Origin: Paenibacillus sp. AN1007
Lineage (GTDB): Bacteria > Bacillota > Bacilli > Paenibacillales > Paenibacillaceae
Direction: 5' to 3'
Assembly: GCF_040702995.1 (NCBI RefSeq)
Contig: NZ_CP159992.1
Location: 3,807,501-3,871,500, forward strand
DNA: 64,000 nt
The first letter of the stretch is position 1. Each line of letters begins with the position of its first letter. The position numbers and the translations under genes are program-made. Positions 54,006 through 63,346 of the stretch are shown piece by piece. The notes under the pieces are model-generated. The model saw only the letters and a program-made list of their open reading frames with translations. It made no database searches and had not been told where the DNA came from.

Positions 54006-54695
54006 TTATGAGTCACCTCTTAAAATGTAGCCGGCTCCCCGGATCGTCTGAATCAAACGTTTGCCGCCATGCTCTTCCGTTTTCTGTCTCAGCATCGCAA
54101 TATAGACCTCCAGCACGTTAGACTCTCCGCTGTAGTCATATCCCCAAATTTTATCCATAATCAGATCACGGGACAGCACCCGTCTTGGATTCTGCATAAA
54201 CAGATTAAGCAGTTCGAACTCTTTCGCCGTCAGCTCCAGACGTTTACCATCACGCAGCACCTCACGTGAATCGTTGTCCAGAATGATGTCTTCATACACC
54301 AGTCGATTATCCGTCACAGTAGCGATATCCGCCTTGCGGCGCAGCAGCGCACGGACACGGGCGAGCAGTTCCTCCAGTGCAAACGGCTTCACCAAATAGT
54401 CGTCAGCGCCGGTATCCAGTCCGGTTACTCTGCTCTGAACCTCATCTTTGGCAGTCAGCATCAGTACAGGCACTTTGCTGCCCGCTTCTCTTAATCTGCG
54501 GCACACTTCAAAGCCGTCAATTTGCGGCATCATGACATCCAGAACTACAATATCCGGCTCCTTGTCCATCAGCTTGCTGAGGCCCTCTGCTCCGTTAGAA
54601 GCCGTCTGTACCTCGTATCCTTCAAATGCCAGGCCTCGGCGCAGCATAGACACAATTTTTTCGTCGTCATCTACAATTAAAATAGTTGAGCGCAT
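54006..54695 (-). CDS. OmpR family response regulator
   Basis: This 229-residue regulator has a receiver domain (residues 4-115; acidic pair DDD, phospho-acceptor Asp in IVVLDVMMP, Thr in LMLTAKD, Lys in YLVKPF) and a winged helix (about 135-226; LTAKEFELLNLFMQNPRR, RGAGYIL). All key residues are intact. It lies downstream of htrA and a terminator, and upstream of its kinase. Its targets are not visible from the sequence; control of htrA is a reasonable guess. Confidence 0.94.
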   Translation of the reverse strand: MRSTILIVDDDEKIVSMLRRGLAFEGYEVQTASNGAEGLSKLMDKEPDIVVLDVMMPQIDGFEVCRRLREAGSKVPVLMLTAKDEVQSRVTGLDTGADDYLVKPFALEELLARVRALLRRKADIATVTDNRLVYEDIILDNDSREVLRDGKRLELTAKEFELLNLFMQNPRRVLSRDLIMDKIWGYDYSGESNVLEVYIAMLRQKTEEHGGKRLIQTIRGAGYILRGDS

Positions 54696-54856
54696 GGTCT
54701 TTCTCCTTTACCCTAACGTTGTATTCCCATTGTAACAGGCCAAAGCCCGATTCGCATCTTCTCCATCTTGAGCAGCAAAGTCCGAATCATTGAGCAGCAA
54801 AGTCCCAACCAAAATATAGGGAGCAGCGTTCCAACTGCATCATAGAAATACAGTGC

Positions 54857-54888
54857 AAAAAACGGAAGGGCCTTCACCCTTCCGTTCT
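54857..54888 (-). terminator. Terminator after htrA
   Basis: A perfect 10-bp stem AACGGAAGGG / CCCTTCCGTT followed by six T on the minus strand. Confidence 0.93.
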
Positions 54889-54918
54889 CAGCTTTTCGGC
54901 TGCATCGCGTCTTACAGC

Positions 54919-56574
54919 TTATTGCTGCTGTGTTTGTGTTGTATTGAAATCATTTTTGTTGCCAATCTTTACTTTTACATCCATTTTTTTACCGTCACGA
55001 ACGACATTGAGCGTAATTTCACCGCCGACTTTCTGTGTCTTGATGAAATTAATGAGGTCCTGACTGGTTGCATACGGCGTGCCATTTACACCTGTAATAA
55101 TGTCATAGGGTCTCAAATCAGCCAAATAAGCTGGTGATTGGTAGACCGTACTCGCTACAACTGAACCTTCCGTAATATTGGTTCCCATTTGTTTAGCAAC
55201 TTCAGGTGTAAGATTCATAAGTGAAGCTCCAATAAACGGTACAGGTTCTTTAGGAACGTCCTTATTCTCTTTCAAATATTTCACGGCCTCAGAGATTACG
55301 CTGGACGGAATCGCAAAACCGATCCCCTGTGCGTCTGCGCTTACTGCAACGTTCATACCGATAACCTCACCGTTCAGGTTAAGAAGAGGGCCGCCAGAGT
55401 TACCCGGGTTAATGGAAGCATCGGTCTGCAGCAGGTGGCTGTATTCACGTGTTTTACGTGTTTCCTGATCCGGAATGCTGATCGAACGTTCTTTGGCACT
55501 GAGGACACCCGCAGTTACCGTATGTTCAAACCCTTCCGGGTTACCAATCGCTACGAGCCATTCACCAACCTGGGTGTTGTTGGAGTCGCCCAGCGGCGCT
55601 ACAGGGAAATCTTTATCTCCGCTGTTTTTCTCAATTTTCAAAACGGCAAGGTCAAGGTCAAAACTGCTTCCCAGCAATTTGGCTTCATAAGGCTTGCTGT
55701 TATTCTCAAGTGTTACCTGAATGACGTCAGCTCCTTGAACAACGTGCTGGTTCGTGAGGATGTAACCTTCTTTATCGAAAATAAATCCGGAGCCAATCCC
55801 CATAGGTACGAGCTGATTGCCTGCTTGAGGCTGCTGACCTTGTCCTGGTTCCTGCTCTTCATTTCCACCAGGCCCGCCAAGCCCGCCGCCGAAGAAATAT
55901 TGATACAGTGGATCACTTGTATTGGCTCCGCCCTGTCCTGCACCACTGCGCGAAGACTGTTTCGCCAAGGTTTCAATCTTGACTACGGCCGGACTTGCCT
56001 GTTTCACTACAGAGGATACATCCTCTTTACCCGTTGGCAGCAGAGATGCCGTTACGTTATTGCCGCCGCCTGTATTACTCGGAGTTTCCTGGGCAGCTGT
56101 TTCGGCTCCATTGTTCACTAACGCAGCCTGCGGCGTGAACATATTCGTTCGATCTGCTGTGTACATAAGCAGGGTGATAACCACCATACCAGCGATAAAC
56201 GAGAATAAAAGGGATCTTACAGAAGACCGTGGTCTTTGATTGTTATAGTTCCAGTTTCCATTGTTTTTGCTGCCATTCCCCTGATCTCCGCCATGACCTG
56301 AACCACGACCGCCAGATACACCGCCTGCTGCATCAGAAGTTTCGCTGCTGTAGTACGCAGGCACTGGCTTCACGGGATCGGGTCTTGTGATTTCTACGTT
56401 TCCTTCTTGGCGTGCCCCGTTGGAGCCAGCTGTATCTTCCTGATTCACGGACTGAAAAGGTCCATAAGAATAATAATACGAGGAGTCTTCATTTCCGGCA
56501 GGATTGCGATTCTCAGCTGCGCTGGTTTCCTTTTCCTCATCTTGTCGGTTCGATCTATAATTACGTTCGTCCAT
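54919..56574 (-). CDS. htrA: Membrane-anchored HtrA/DegP-like serine protease
   Basis: This 551-residue protease degrades misfolded proteins outside the membrane. A long disordered cytoplasmic region (residues 1-118, rich in Asn, Gly and Ser) precedes one membrane helix (about 119-138). The trypsin-like domain has His in LTNQHVV, Asp in SFDLDLAVL and Ser in INPGNSGGPLL. A Gly/Gln-rich loop (FFGGGLGGPGGNEEQE) interrupts the first part. One PDZ domain ends the protein (about 450-540). The ATG follows GGGAGG. It lies between liaFSR and an OmpR-type pair. Confidence 0.94.
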   Translation of the reverse strand: MDERNYRSNRQDEEKETSAAENRNPAGNEDSSYYYSYGPFQSVNQEDTAGSNGARQEGNVEITRPDPVKPVPAYYSSETSDAAGGVSGGRGSGHGGDQGNGSKNNGNWNYNNQRPRSSVRSLLFSFIAGMVVITLLMYTADRTNMFTPQAALVNNGAETAAQETPSNTGGGNNVTASLLPTGKEDVSSVVKQASPAVVKIETLAKQSSRSGAGQGGANTSDPLYQYFFGGGLGGPGGNEEQEPGQGQQPQAGNQLVPMGIGSGFIFDKEGYILTNQHVVQGADVIQVTLENNSKPYEAKLLGSSFDLDLAVLKIEKNSGDKDFPVAPLGDSNNTQVGEWLVAIGNPEGFEHTVTAGVLSAKERSISIPDQETRKTREYSHLLQTDASINPGNSGGPLLNLNGEVIGMNVAVSADAQGIGFAIPSSVISEAVKYLKENKDVPKEPVPFIGASLMNLTPEVAKQMGTNITEGSVVASTVYQSPAYLADLRPYDIITGVNGTPYATSQDLINFIKTQKVGGEITLNVVRDGKKMDVKVKIGNKNDFNTTQTQQQ

Positions 56575-56590
56575 GCCTCTCTACCTCCCA

Positions 56591-56610
56591 ATCTCTTATT
56601 CGCAAGAGAT
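56591..56610. promoter_or_regulatory. Dyad in the htrA leader
   Basis: ATCTCTT-N6-AAGAGAT is a perfect 7-6-7 dyad that ends just before the htrA ribosome site. It could be an operator or an RNA hairpin that affects ribosome access. Confidence 0.5.
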
Positions 56611-56723
56611 ATTCTTTAACTGTCTTTATTTTGTACTTTAAACCTTAACCGTACCTTAAAAACAATTAAAAAGGAGATAAAAGCATGAAATAATTGCTGT
56701 TTTTTCCCGGCACAGCAGTATTT

Positions 56724-57386
56724 TCAGCTCGGTTTCTTCACCCAGCCCTGACGATGGGCATAGATGGCCAGCTGCGTCCGATCGTCCATTTCACATTTCA
56801 TCAGCAGGTTGCTTACATGGGTTTTCACCGTTTTGATACTGATATGTAATTCTTCTCCGATATCTTTGTTGTTTTTCCCCTCCGCAATGAGTAAAAGGAC
56901 TTCCTTCTCGCGATCTGTTAGTCCCGATTCGCTTTCTCTCGCCGTCCGCTGCCGAATCCCTCGCGTTAACGCCTGTGACACATCTCCCGTCATCACCGGC
57001 ATACCTCGGTTTGCTCCCTGAAGGGCATAGATTAGCTCTTCAGCGGATACGGTTTTCAGCACATAACTAACCGCTCCTGCCTCAATAGCTTGAACAACAA
57101 GATCATCCTCAAGAAAACTGGTCAGCATTACAATTTTCATGCCCGGAAATTCGGACATAATAGCTTGGGTCGCCTCAGCTCCATTCATCACCGGCATCAT
57201 CAGATCCATGAGAATCAAGTCAGGCTTATCCGTGTCTTTCATCTGACGAAGCTGTTCCAGCGCTTGCTGTCCGTTGCCCGCTTCTGCCATCACATGAAAA
57301 GCAGGCTCCAGCATTAGATATGTCTTCAAGCCCATCCGTACCATATCATGGTCATCCACAATCATTACGTTTACTTTGCCGTTCAT
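56724..57386 (-). CDS. liaR: LiaR-like response regulator
   Basis: This 220-residue NarL-type regulator has a receiver domain (VDDHDMVRMG, Asp in LILMDLMMP, Thr in VMLTSF, Lys in YVLKT) and a LuxR-type helix-turn-helix (LTDREKEVLLLIAEGKNNKD, SIKTVKTHVSNLL). It is the last gene of a liaF-liaS-liaR operon and overlaps the liaS stop as ATGA. LiaR responds to damage of the lipid II cycle. A palindromic candidate target lies upstream of liaF, which would give autoregulation. Confidence 0.93.
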   Translation of the reverse strand: MNGKVNVMIVDDHDMVRMGLKTYLMLEPAFHVMAEAGNGQQALEQLRQMKDTDKPDLILMDLMMPVMNGAEATQAIMSEFPGMKIVMLTSFLEDDLVVQAIEAGAVSYVLKTVSAEELIYALQGANRGMPVMTGDVSQALTRGIRQRTARESESGLTDREKEVLLLIAEGKNNKDIGEELHISIKTVKTHVSNLLMKCEMDDRTQLAIYAHRQGWVKKPS

Positions 57387-58420
57387 TCCGTTTCCTCCTC
57401 TGACACCTTCTGAAATTTCGGTATAAGCACCCGTACTGTCGTTCCCGCCCCGGGTTTGGAAATAATCTGCACTTGACCGCCAAGCTTCTCTGCACGCTCA
57501 CGCATCGTCGACAATCCGTACGAACCCGGACGGTCTGCCTGCTGCAGGAAACCCTGTCCGTCATCACTGATGCTCATGCTGATCTGATGCTCCGATTCCC
57601 GAATGGACAGGCTGACCAGCCCGGCTTCGGCATGTTTGACTACGTTCGCCACCGCTTCCTGAATAATAAGAAACAGCTGGTGCTCAATGGCATCCGAGAC
57701 TCCGCCATCCAGCTCCAGCTCTTTCACGCCTTTCAAACCATTTTGCCTGCAGTAATCCGGAAACCAGCTGTCCAGTGCACCGGCCAGATCACGTCCTTCC
57801 AGTTCCACTGGACGAAGCTGGGCAATTAACCCGCGCATTTGGCGCTGCGCCGTGTGTGACATCTGAATTAACTGATCCAGCACATTACGGCCATGTTCAG
57901 GATTCATCTCCAGCAGGCGTGGAAGGGACGAAGCTGACATATGCATGGCGAACAGCTGCTGACTTACTGTGTCATGCAGATCTCTTGCCATACGTTTGCG
58001 TTCTTCGATGACGGCACGTTCCGAAGCCTGCTCTTTCTCAATAACCTCCTGCTCGCCAAGCCGCTGAAGGAGCCTCATTTTTTTCTCAATCGACTCCATC
58101 ATTACATTAAATTCCTGATAGACCCGACCGAATGAAGCATCATCAGCCTCCGGCATACGTACCGCCAAATTCCCCTTGGATACCTTAAGCATATTCAGAT
58201 CCAGCAGATCAATCTTGCGCTGAATGCGCAGTGCAGCAATATAACCAGTGACAACGGTCCCCAGAACAACAATACCAATGTATGTCCATGCCTTATTACG
58301 ATGAGAACCCGTAAGAACATCACCGTACAGCAGATAAAAACCACCCAGTGCAATCAGTCCGGTTAGCACAAAATACGTCATCAGTTCCCACTTGTTTGCT
58401 TTGAGAAGCGTTCGAATCAT
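57383..58420 (-). CDS. liaS: LiaS-like sensor histidine kinase
   Basis: This 345-residue intramembrane-sensing kinase has two membrane helices with a very short outer loop (about 14-33 and 46-64), HAMP, a HisKA_3 domain with the phospho-His in RKRMARDLHDTVSQQLF and an ATPase domain with EAVANVVKHA and GSYGLSTMRERA. The short loop means it does not bind a ligand outside but is held by LiaF. It starts three bases after the liaF stop and overlaps liaR. Confidence 0.94.
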   Translation of the reverse strand: MIRTLLKANKWELMTYFVLTGLIALGGFYLLYGDVLTGSHRNKAWTYIGIVVLGTVVTGYIAALRIQRKIDLLDLNMLKVSKGNLAVRMPEADDASFGRVYQEFNVMMESIEKKMRLLQRLGEQEVIEKEQASERAVIEERKRMARDLHDTVSQQLFAMHMSASSLPRLLEMNPEHGRNVLDQLIQMSHTAQRQMRGLIAQLRPVELEGRDLAGALDSWFPDYCRQNGLKGVKELELDGGVSDAIEHQLFLIIQEAVANVVKHAEAGLVSLSIRESEHQISMSISDDGQGFLQQADRPGSYGLSTMRERAEKLGGQVQIISKPGAGTTVRVLIPKFQKVSEEETE

Positions 58421-58423
58421 GCG

Positions 58424-59458
58424 TTAACCCACCTTATTGACTTTGATGTCACCGATAAACACACTGACGATAATTCGCACTTTCTTGCCTGCTTCGCGAT
58501 AGTGTGGAGTCTCTTCCTGCGCGTTTCCTATAAAACCTCCGCGTTTAGTATCCAGAAGCTTCATATCGCCGATAAAAGAGGTTGTGCTTAACGAGACGCC
58601 CAGATCCATGTCCTCAGGAACAAACACTTTGACATCTCCGATAAAATGTGAAATGACAATTTTGGTCTCACCATACGGAATTTGTGCCTTGGTCAAATCA
58701 ATGATCGTATCGCCAATAAACGAAGAGATATTCATCGGTTTCAGCGTAAACACTTCTTTACCCATATGAAAATCACCAATGAACGTCGATTTATTCAATG
58801 TTTTGCCATAGCCCTGCTCGTACCCGTTGTTGTTGAAATGACCATATCCTTCAAAGTTCTGATCATTGGAGTTTTTATTATACTTTGTATGAGGCTGACC
58901 ATACGTTTCACCGTTTGCATTCTGATGAGATTGCTTCTCGGCGTGAAAAGACTGATGCTTGCCTGAGGATGGCTCCTGCTTCGGCTTGCCAAACGTTTTC
59001 TCAAACTCTTCATCGAACGAAGAAGGCATCTCCAGATCCTGAGGTGACAAAGGTTCGTATGGCTTCTCAGGTGGAGGCGGCGTTACGCTGTCTTGATGTT
59101 TCCGATTCCGGTGCCCTGGGCCAATTAATACATACAACCCTCCACCAATCAGCAGTACGGGAATCAGATAACGGATAAATTCACCCAGTGAGTAGTCGTA
59201 CCCAATCACACCCAAGTTACGCGCCAGAAAGAATCCACCTATGGCAAGCGCGATGACCGGTCCAACAGCAGCATATCCTCCACTGCGCCGGATTTCCGTC
59301 AACCCTTTTACGCCCCACCAGATTAAAAACACCGGCCAATACGTTCTAAACACATATCCTATATCAATGTCATATCCCAATTGCCTGAGCAAGATCAGTG
59401 CACCGATAGCGATAAGAGGTATCCCAACCCACCAACGGTCCCGCGTAGATCGTTTCAT
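58424..59458 (-). CDS. liaF: LiaF-like inhibitor of the LiaRS system
   Basis: This 344-residue membrane protein keeps LiaS inactive without cell wall stress. The N-terminal half has four hydrophobic segments (about residues 10-125). A long Gln/Asn/Gly/His-rich cytoplasmic linker follows (about 128-225). The C-terminal domain contains five SxFIGD-like repeats (STFIGD, SSFIGD, SHFIGD, TSFIGD, SVFIGD) that mark the successive turns of a beta-solenoid. The linker is much longer than in Bacillus LiaF (about 240 residues in all). AAAGGAG precedes the ATG. Confidence 0.92.
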   Translation of the reverse strand: MKRSTRDRWWVGIPLIAIGALILLRQLGYDIDIGYVFRTYWPVFLIWWGVKGLTEIRRSGGYAAVGPVIALAIGGFFLARNLGVIGYDYSLGEFIRYLIPVLLIGGGLYVLIGPGHRNRKHQDSVTPPPPEKPYEPLSPQDLEMPSSFDEEFEKTFGKPKQEPSSGKHQSFHAEKQSHQNANGETYGQPHTKYNKNSNDQNFEGYGHFNNNGYEQGYGKTLNKSTFIGDFHMGKEVFTLKPMNISSFIGDTIIDLTKAQIPYGETKIVISHFIGDVKVFVPEDMDLGVSLSTTSFIGDMKLLDTKRGGFIGNAQEETPHYREAGKKVRIIVSVFIGDIKVNKVG

Positions 59459-59482
59459 CACTCATGTCTCCTTTGTCTTTAT

Positions 59483-59512
59483 TGTATATCCAGTGTACAT
59501 CAGACATGCCAA
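59483..59512 (-). promoter_or_regulatory. liaFSR promoter candidate
   Basis: TTGGCA (59507-59512), 18 bases and TATACA (59483-59488) on the minus strand, 25 bases before liaF. Confidence 0.55.
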
Positions 59513-59541
59513 GGTTAACAGCGCCGACAGGTTGAATTCGA

Positions 59542-59559
59542 CTCGGTCTCGAGACTGAG
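59542..59559. promoter_or_regulatory. Candidate LiaR operator
   Basis: CTCGGTCTCGAGACTGAG is an 18-bp palindrome with one mismatched pair, centred about 75 bases upstream of the expected liaFSR start. The GAGACTGA part resembles known LiaR boxes in Bacillus. Confidence 0.55.
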
Positions 59560-59600
59560 GCTTGAGGATAATTATGTAATTTATTATTTTGTAAAAAACA

Positions 59601-59634
59601 TAAAAACACCCCGGAGGTCGCTCCGGGGTGTCTG
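59601..59634 (-). terminator. Terminator after the SASP-like gene
   Basis: A perfect 10-bp stem ACACCCCGGA / TCCGGGGTGT followed by T on the minus strand. Confidence 0.93.
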
Positions 59635-59690
59635 GATCATCATTCTTTGCTTTCATTCTGCATGGTTTGTTTCTTCCATGCTGCTTGAAC

Positions 59691-59900
59691 TTACTTTTTC
59701 ATTTTTCCTGCACGGCCAGTTTGGCCTGTGTTTTCTACACCAAACTCGGCATTATATTTTTCATCAGGTGTTTGATAATTGTCCTGTACTTTGTTTTGAC
59801 CGGATTGCTTCACTTTAGAAGCTGCACTTCCATTCTCCTGACCAAACTCAGCATCATACTTCTCGTTAGGCGTTTGATAACCTTGGGATTTCTTTGCCAC
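59691..59900 (-). CDS. Gamma-type small acid-soluble spore protein-like
   Basis: This 69-residue protein is hydrophilic, rich in Gln, Asn and Lys and almost free of hydrophobic residues. It has two repeats, YQTPNEKYDAEFGQENG and YQTPDEKYNAEFGVENTG, joined by a Ser/Lys/Gln linker. This is the layout of gamma-type spore proteins, storage proteins cut by the GPR protease during germination, although the repeat differs from the Bacillus SspE repeat. The start is GTG after AGAGGTG. It is monocistronic, as expected for a late forespore gene. Confidence 0.75.
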   Translation of the reverse strand: MAKKSQGYQTPNEKYDAEFGQENGSAASKVKQSGQNKVQDNYQTPDEKYNAEFGVENTGQTGRAGKMKK

Positions 59901-60013
59901 AACGAATCACCTCTCTCTTCATATTTACACTGCTTGCTGCAGTGCGGGGTTCGTCCCCAGTCAATATTATGTGAAGAGAGGCTTTTTGTTATGCAGACAT
60001 AACATTCCATCAT

Positions 60014-60811
60014 TTAGATGGCTTTATCGAGCCAGGAGTCCGGCACTGTTTTATAGACATTGATCGCTTTAGACAGCTCAGCCAGCATCTTTTCGGTACA
60101 TTTCCCTGCGCCCTGCTTGATTACCTGAACCTCAACGTCCTTCTTGCCCCATTCTTTATACACCTGCTTGGTTGTCGGAAAATACAGATCGATCTTGTTA
60201 CCTTTGATGGCTGAGCCCGTGTCAGCGACGATACCGTAACCGTACCCCGGAATATACAAAATAGACCCCATCGGAAACAGCTTTGGATCCGCTGCAATCG
60301 TAGAAACCGTTTCTTTGTCACGCCGAACCTTTACTCCGGAATACGTAATACCGTACTGGGGATGCTTGGGCGTCTTGCCTGTAGACTCAATCCCTGCCGT
60401 ATATCCTGTCGCAGTGACCTTCTGTGTCTCCAGAATCTGTTCCGATCGTGGAGCCAGTACGGGCATGGCAGGATCAGCAGACTTATTCACCCGTTTCTCG
60501 GGCAGTTCAGGTTTCGGCAGAACGATCGGCTGCGGAGACCACATAAATGCCATATAAACCAAAGTGGTCCATTGAGCCTCACCCGTGTATATAGGTGCAG
60601 CCGGGTTCAAGCCAGCTGTCTGCTCTGTTTTGACGATATCGGTCAGATCATTTTTATCATCTGCTTCTTCTTCGACATGCAGTATATTTCGTTCCTCTTC
60701 AAATATATAGGCCTTGGCCTCATTGGTACTCATTAGGATTCCGGCAAACATCAAGCAGCACATGATGATTAACTTTTGGTTTTCATTGAATTTTAAAAGA
60801 TGCTTTTTCAT
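60014..60811 (-). CDS. 3D-domain wall protein
   Basis: This 265-residue protein has a signal or anchor segment (about residues 12-33), a variable Glu/Asp-rich middle part and a C-terminal 3D domain (about 130-225) with the three Asp residues in [18 protein letters not shown] and upstream VTATGYTAG. Such domains have the MltA/barwin-like fold of lytic transglycosylases and act on peptidoglycan. No LysM or G5 domain is attached. GGGGGAGG precedes the ATG. The substrate is inferred. Confidence 0.87.
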   Translation of the reverse strand: MKKHLLKFNENQKLIIMCCLMFAGILMSTNEAKAYIFEEERNILHVEEEADDKNDLTDIVKTEQTAGLNPAAPIYTGEAQWTTLVYMAFMWSPQPIVLPKPELPEKRVNKSADPAMPVLAPRSEQILETQKVTATGYTAGIESTGKTPKHPQYGITYSGVKVRRDKETVSTIAADPKLFPMGSILYIPGYGYGIVADTGSAIKGNKIDLYFPTTKQVYKEWGKKDVEVQVIKQGAGKCTEKMLAELSKAINVYKTVPDSWLDKAI

Positions 60812-60858
60812 AGTATAACCTCCCCCTCACTTGCAAAGGGTTACCAAAAAGCATTCGT

Positions 60859-60889
60859 TCTATACCTTGTATCAGGTAACGGACTGCAA
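60859..60889 (-). promoter_or_regulatory. Promoter with long spacer upstream of the 3D gene
   Basis: TTGCAG (60884-60889) and TATAGA (60859-60864) are 19 bases apart. The dyad TACCT-N6-AGGTA (60863-60878) lies in the spacer. A 19-base spacer with a dyad is the layout used by MerR-type activators, but this is a weak case. Confidence 0.35.
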
Positions 60890-60898
60890 AACAAGCAG

Positions 60899-60950
60899 TA
60901 AAAAACCGCCTGAAAACGATGGATTCCTCCAATGTTCCCAGACGGTTTCA
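60899..60950 (-). terminator. Terminator after thrS
   Basis: On the minus strand AAACCG-CTG...CAG-CGGTTT is followed by six T in all. Confidence 0.85.
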
Positions 60951-60979
60951 TTCAACTATTTTACAAACAGCGTTCTATA

Positions 60980-62917
60980 TTAGACTTGTCTTGAAGCAAT
61001 TTCCTCTTTCAATTGGGCAGTAATTTCATCAACGAGCTTCATGCCGAGATCACCTTCACCGCGTTTACGTACGGATACCGATGCCGCATTTTTCTCGTTT
61101 TCACCCACAACGAACATATAAGGCATTTTCTCAAGCTGTGCTTCACGGATTTTATAACCCAGTTTCTCGTTGCGAAGATCGGCTTCAGCCGCAATTCCTG
61201 CACGTTTCAGCTTTGCTTCCACCTCACGCGCATAATCGTCATAGTTGCCGGATACCGGAATAACTTTGGCTTGAACTGGAGACAGCCAGAGCGGGAATGC
61301 TCCTGCAAAGTTCTCGAGCAAAAATGCAGTAAAACGTTCCATTGTGCTGATTACACCGCGATGAATTACGACTGGGCGGTGCTTCTGTCCATCATCACCG
61401 ACATATTCCAGCTCGAAGCGCTCAGGAAGCAGGAAGTCCAGCTGCACGGTAGACAATGTTTCTTCTTTGCCCAGTGCTGTTTTAATCTGTACGTCAAGCT
61501 TCGGACCGTAAAATGCAGCTTCCCCTTCAGCTTCATAGAACGGTAAATCCAGCTCTTCCACAACTTCACGCAGCATGCGCTGGGACATTTCCCACATCTC
61601 ATCGTTCTGGAAGTATTTCTCCGTATCCTGCGGATCACGGTAAGACAGGCGGAACCGATATTCGTGGATACCGAAATCTTTATATACAGTCTGGATCAAT
61701 TCGATAACCCGTGCAAATTCTTCTTTGATCTGATCCGGGCGTGCGAAGATATGCGAGTCATTCAGCGTCATCGCACGCACACGGTGAAGACCTGTCAAAG
61801 CGCCTGACATTTCGTAACGATGCATCATCCCCAGCTCGGCGATACGAATCGGCAGATCACGATAGCTGTGCATGCTGGATTTGTACACCATCATATGGTG
61901 AGGACAGTTCATCGGACGAAGAACCAACTCTTCGTTGTCCATAACCATTTTCGGGAACATATCTTCTTGGTAGTGCTCCCAGTGTCCGGATGTTTTGTAC
62001 AGCTCCACATTGCCGAGAACCGGCGTATACACATGCTGGTAACCGAGACTTTCTTCAAGATCGACGATGTAACGTTCCAATGTACGGCGCAGTTTCGCAC
62101 CGTTAGGCAGCCAGATCGGCAGACCTTGTCCTACCAGTTGGGAGAACGTGAACATTTCCAGCTCTTTACCAAGTTTGCGATGGTCACGTTTGCGTGCTTC
62201 CTCAAGGAAATGCAAGTGCTCGTCCAGCTGAGCTTTTTTCACAAATGCTGTACCGTATACACGCTGCAGCATTTTGTTTTTGCTGTCTCCACGCCAGTAT
62301 GCACCCGCTACGTTCATCAGTTTGAATACTTTAATTTTGCTTGTAGATGGAACGTGCGGTCCACGGCACAAGTCGAAAAATTCGCCCTGTTCATAGATCG
62401 TGATCACGCTATCTTCCGGTAAAGCATTGATCAACTCAAGTTTGTATGGGTCGCCAACTTCGTTAAAAATGTTGATAGCCTCCTCGCGGCTGACTTCCTT
62501 GCGCACGATCGGCAGATTTTCATTGATGATGCGTTCCATTTCTTTCTCAATCTTCTGCAGATCCTCCGGGTTGAGCGGATGTTCGAGGTCCATATCATAG
62601 TAGAAACCATCCTCGATAACCGGCCCTACGCCCAGATGCACCTCTTTGTTTCCGTACAAACGTTTAACCGCCTGAGCCAGCAAGTGCGCTGTACTGTGAC
62701 GCATCACCTCAAGACCTTCAGGAGAATCCAGCGTTACAATTTCGACCAAAGCTCCTTCATGAATTGGAGTAGATAGATCTACCACGATACCATCCAGCTT
62801 GCCTGCTGCGGCATTTTTGCGAAGTCCGCTGCTGATCGAAGCGGCTACATCCTCAATACTGCTGCCATCTGCATACTCACGCACCGAACCATCCGGTAGT
62901 TTAATGTTCACTGCCAT
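60980..62917 (-). CDS. thrS: Threonyl-tRNA synthetase
   Basis: This 645-residue enzyme charges tRNA-Thr. Domains in order are TGS (residues 1-63), the editing domain with [10 protein letters not shown] and the [11 protein letters not shown] zinc-like site (about 70-235), the class II catalytic core with motif 2 [20 protein letters not shown] and the zinc ligands in NCPHHMM, and an anticodon-binding domain (about 535-640). I chose the ATG at 62917 after AGGAGGA. Transcription is controlled by a T-box leader directly upstream. Confidence 0.97.
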   Translation of the reverse strand: MAVNIKLPDGSVREYADGSSIEDVAASISSGLRKNAAAGKLDGIVVDLSTPIHEGALVEIVTLDSPEGLEVMRHSTAHLLAQAVKRLYGNKEVHLGVGPVIEDGFYYDMDLEHPLNPEDLQKIEKEMERIINENLPIVRKEVSREEAINIFNEVGDPYKLELINALPEDSVITIYEQGEFFDLCRGPHVPSTSKIKVFKLMNVAGAYWRGDSKNKMLQRVYGTAFVKKAQLDEHLHFLEEARKRDHRKLGKELEMFTFSQLVGQGLPIWLPNGAKLRRTLERYIVDLEESLGYQHVYTPVLGNVELYKTSGHWEHYQEDMFPKMVMDNEELVLRPMNCPHHMMVYKSSMHSYRDLPIRIAELGMMHRYEMSGALTGLHRVRAMTLNDSHIFARPDQIKEEFARVIELIQTVYKDFGIHEYRFRLSYRDPQDTEKYFQNDEMWEMSQRMLREVVEELDLPFYEAEGEAAFYGPKLDVQIKTALGKEETLSTVQLDFLLPERFELEYVGDDGQKHRPVVIHRGVISTMERFTAFLLENFAGAFPLWLSPVQAKVIPVSGNYDDYAREVEAKLKRAGIAAEADLRNEKLGYKIREAQLEKMPYMFVVGENEKNAASVSVRKRGEGDLGMKLVDEITAQLKEEIASRQV

Positions 62918-63022
62918 TTGTCTCATTCCTCCTGTAAAATAAAACTGATCCATTCTCATCAACCGCACGGACTGATCATCTATTGCGCCTTCTGCTGCCT
63001 ACGAGGTCAACAGAAACAACGC

Positions 63023-63330
63023 AAAAAACACCCGTCCCGGTAAAGGGACGAGTGTTATACTCGTGGTTCCACCCTAATTCAGCTGATTATTCCCAATCAC
63101 AGGAATACAGCCCTCATTGGCATGTCGGTAACGGGCATGACCCGGCAGATCCTTACTCATAAAACCTTCCGTCATCTTAGATGGTGGGATTATGCGGCTT
63201 TATTTTCAAAATTGCAGCTACAAAGGGGTAAACCATACGTGATATCCGGAGGAAATTTCAGCCCAGGTTCCTCTCTCTGCACCGATCAAACGTGCGGTTC
63301 TTGTCTTTGTCATCGCTTTTGTTTCTCAAT
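63023..63330 (-). promoter_or_regulatory. T-box leader of thrS (threonine)
   Basis: The T-box sequence AGGGTGGAACCACGA is exact (63061-63075, minus strand). A strong terminator AACAC-CGTCCC / GGGACG-GTGTT lies at 63027-63056 with T-run. Stem I is closed by ACAAAG / CTTTGT, and an ACC triplet (63227-63229) sits just before its 3' strand where the specifier should be, which fits tRNA-Thr(GGU). Uncharged tRNA would stop termination and raise thrS. Confidence 0.93.
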
Positions 63331-63346
63331 TTATTCATATCTTAGA

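Noticed and set aside
60812..60898. c-di-AMP (ydaO) riboswitch upstream of the 3D-domain gene
   Set aside because: Wall-hydrolase genes often have one, but the leader here is under 100 bases and lacks the conserved core.
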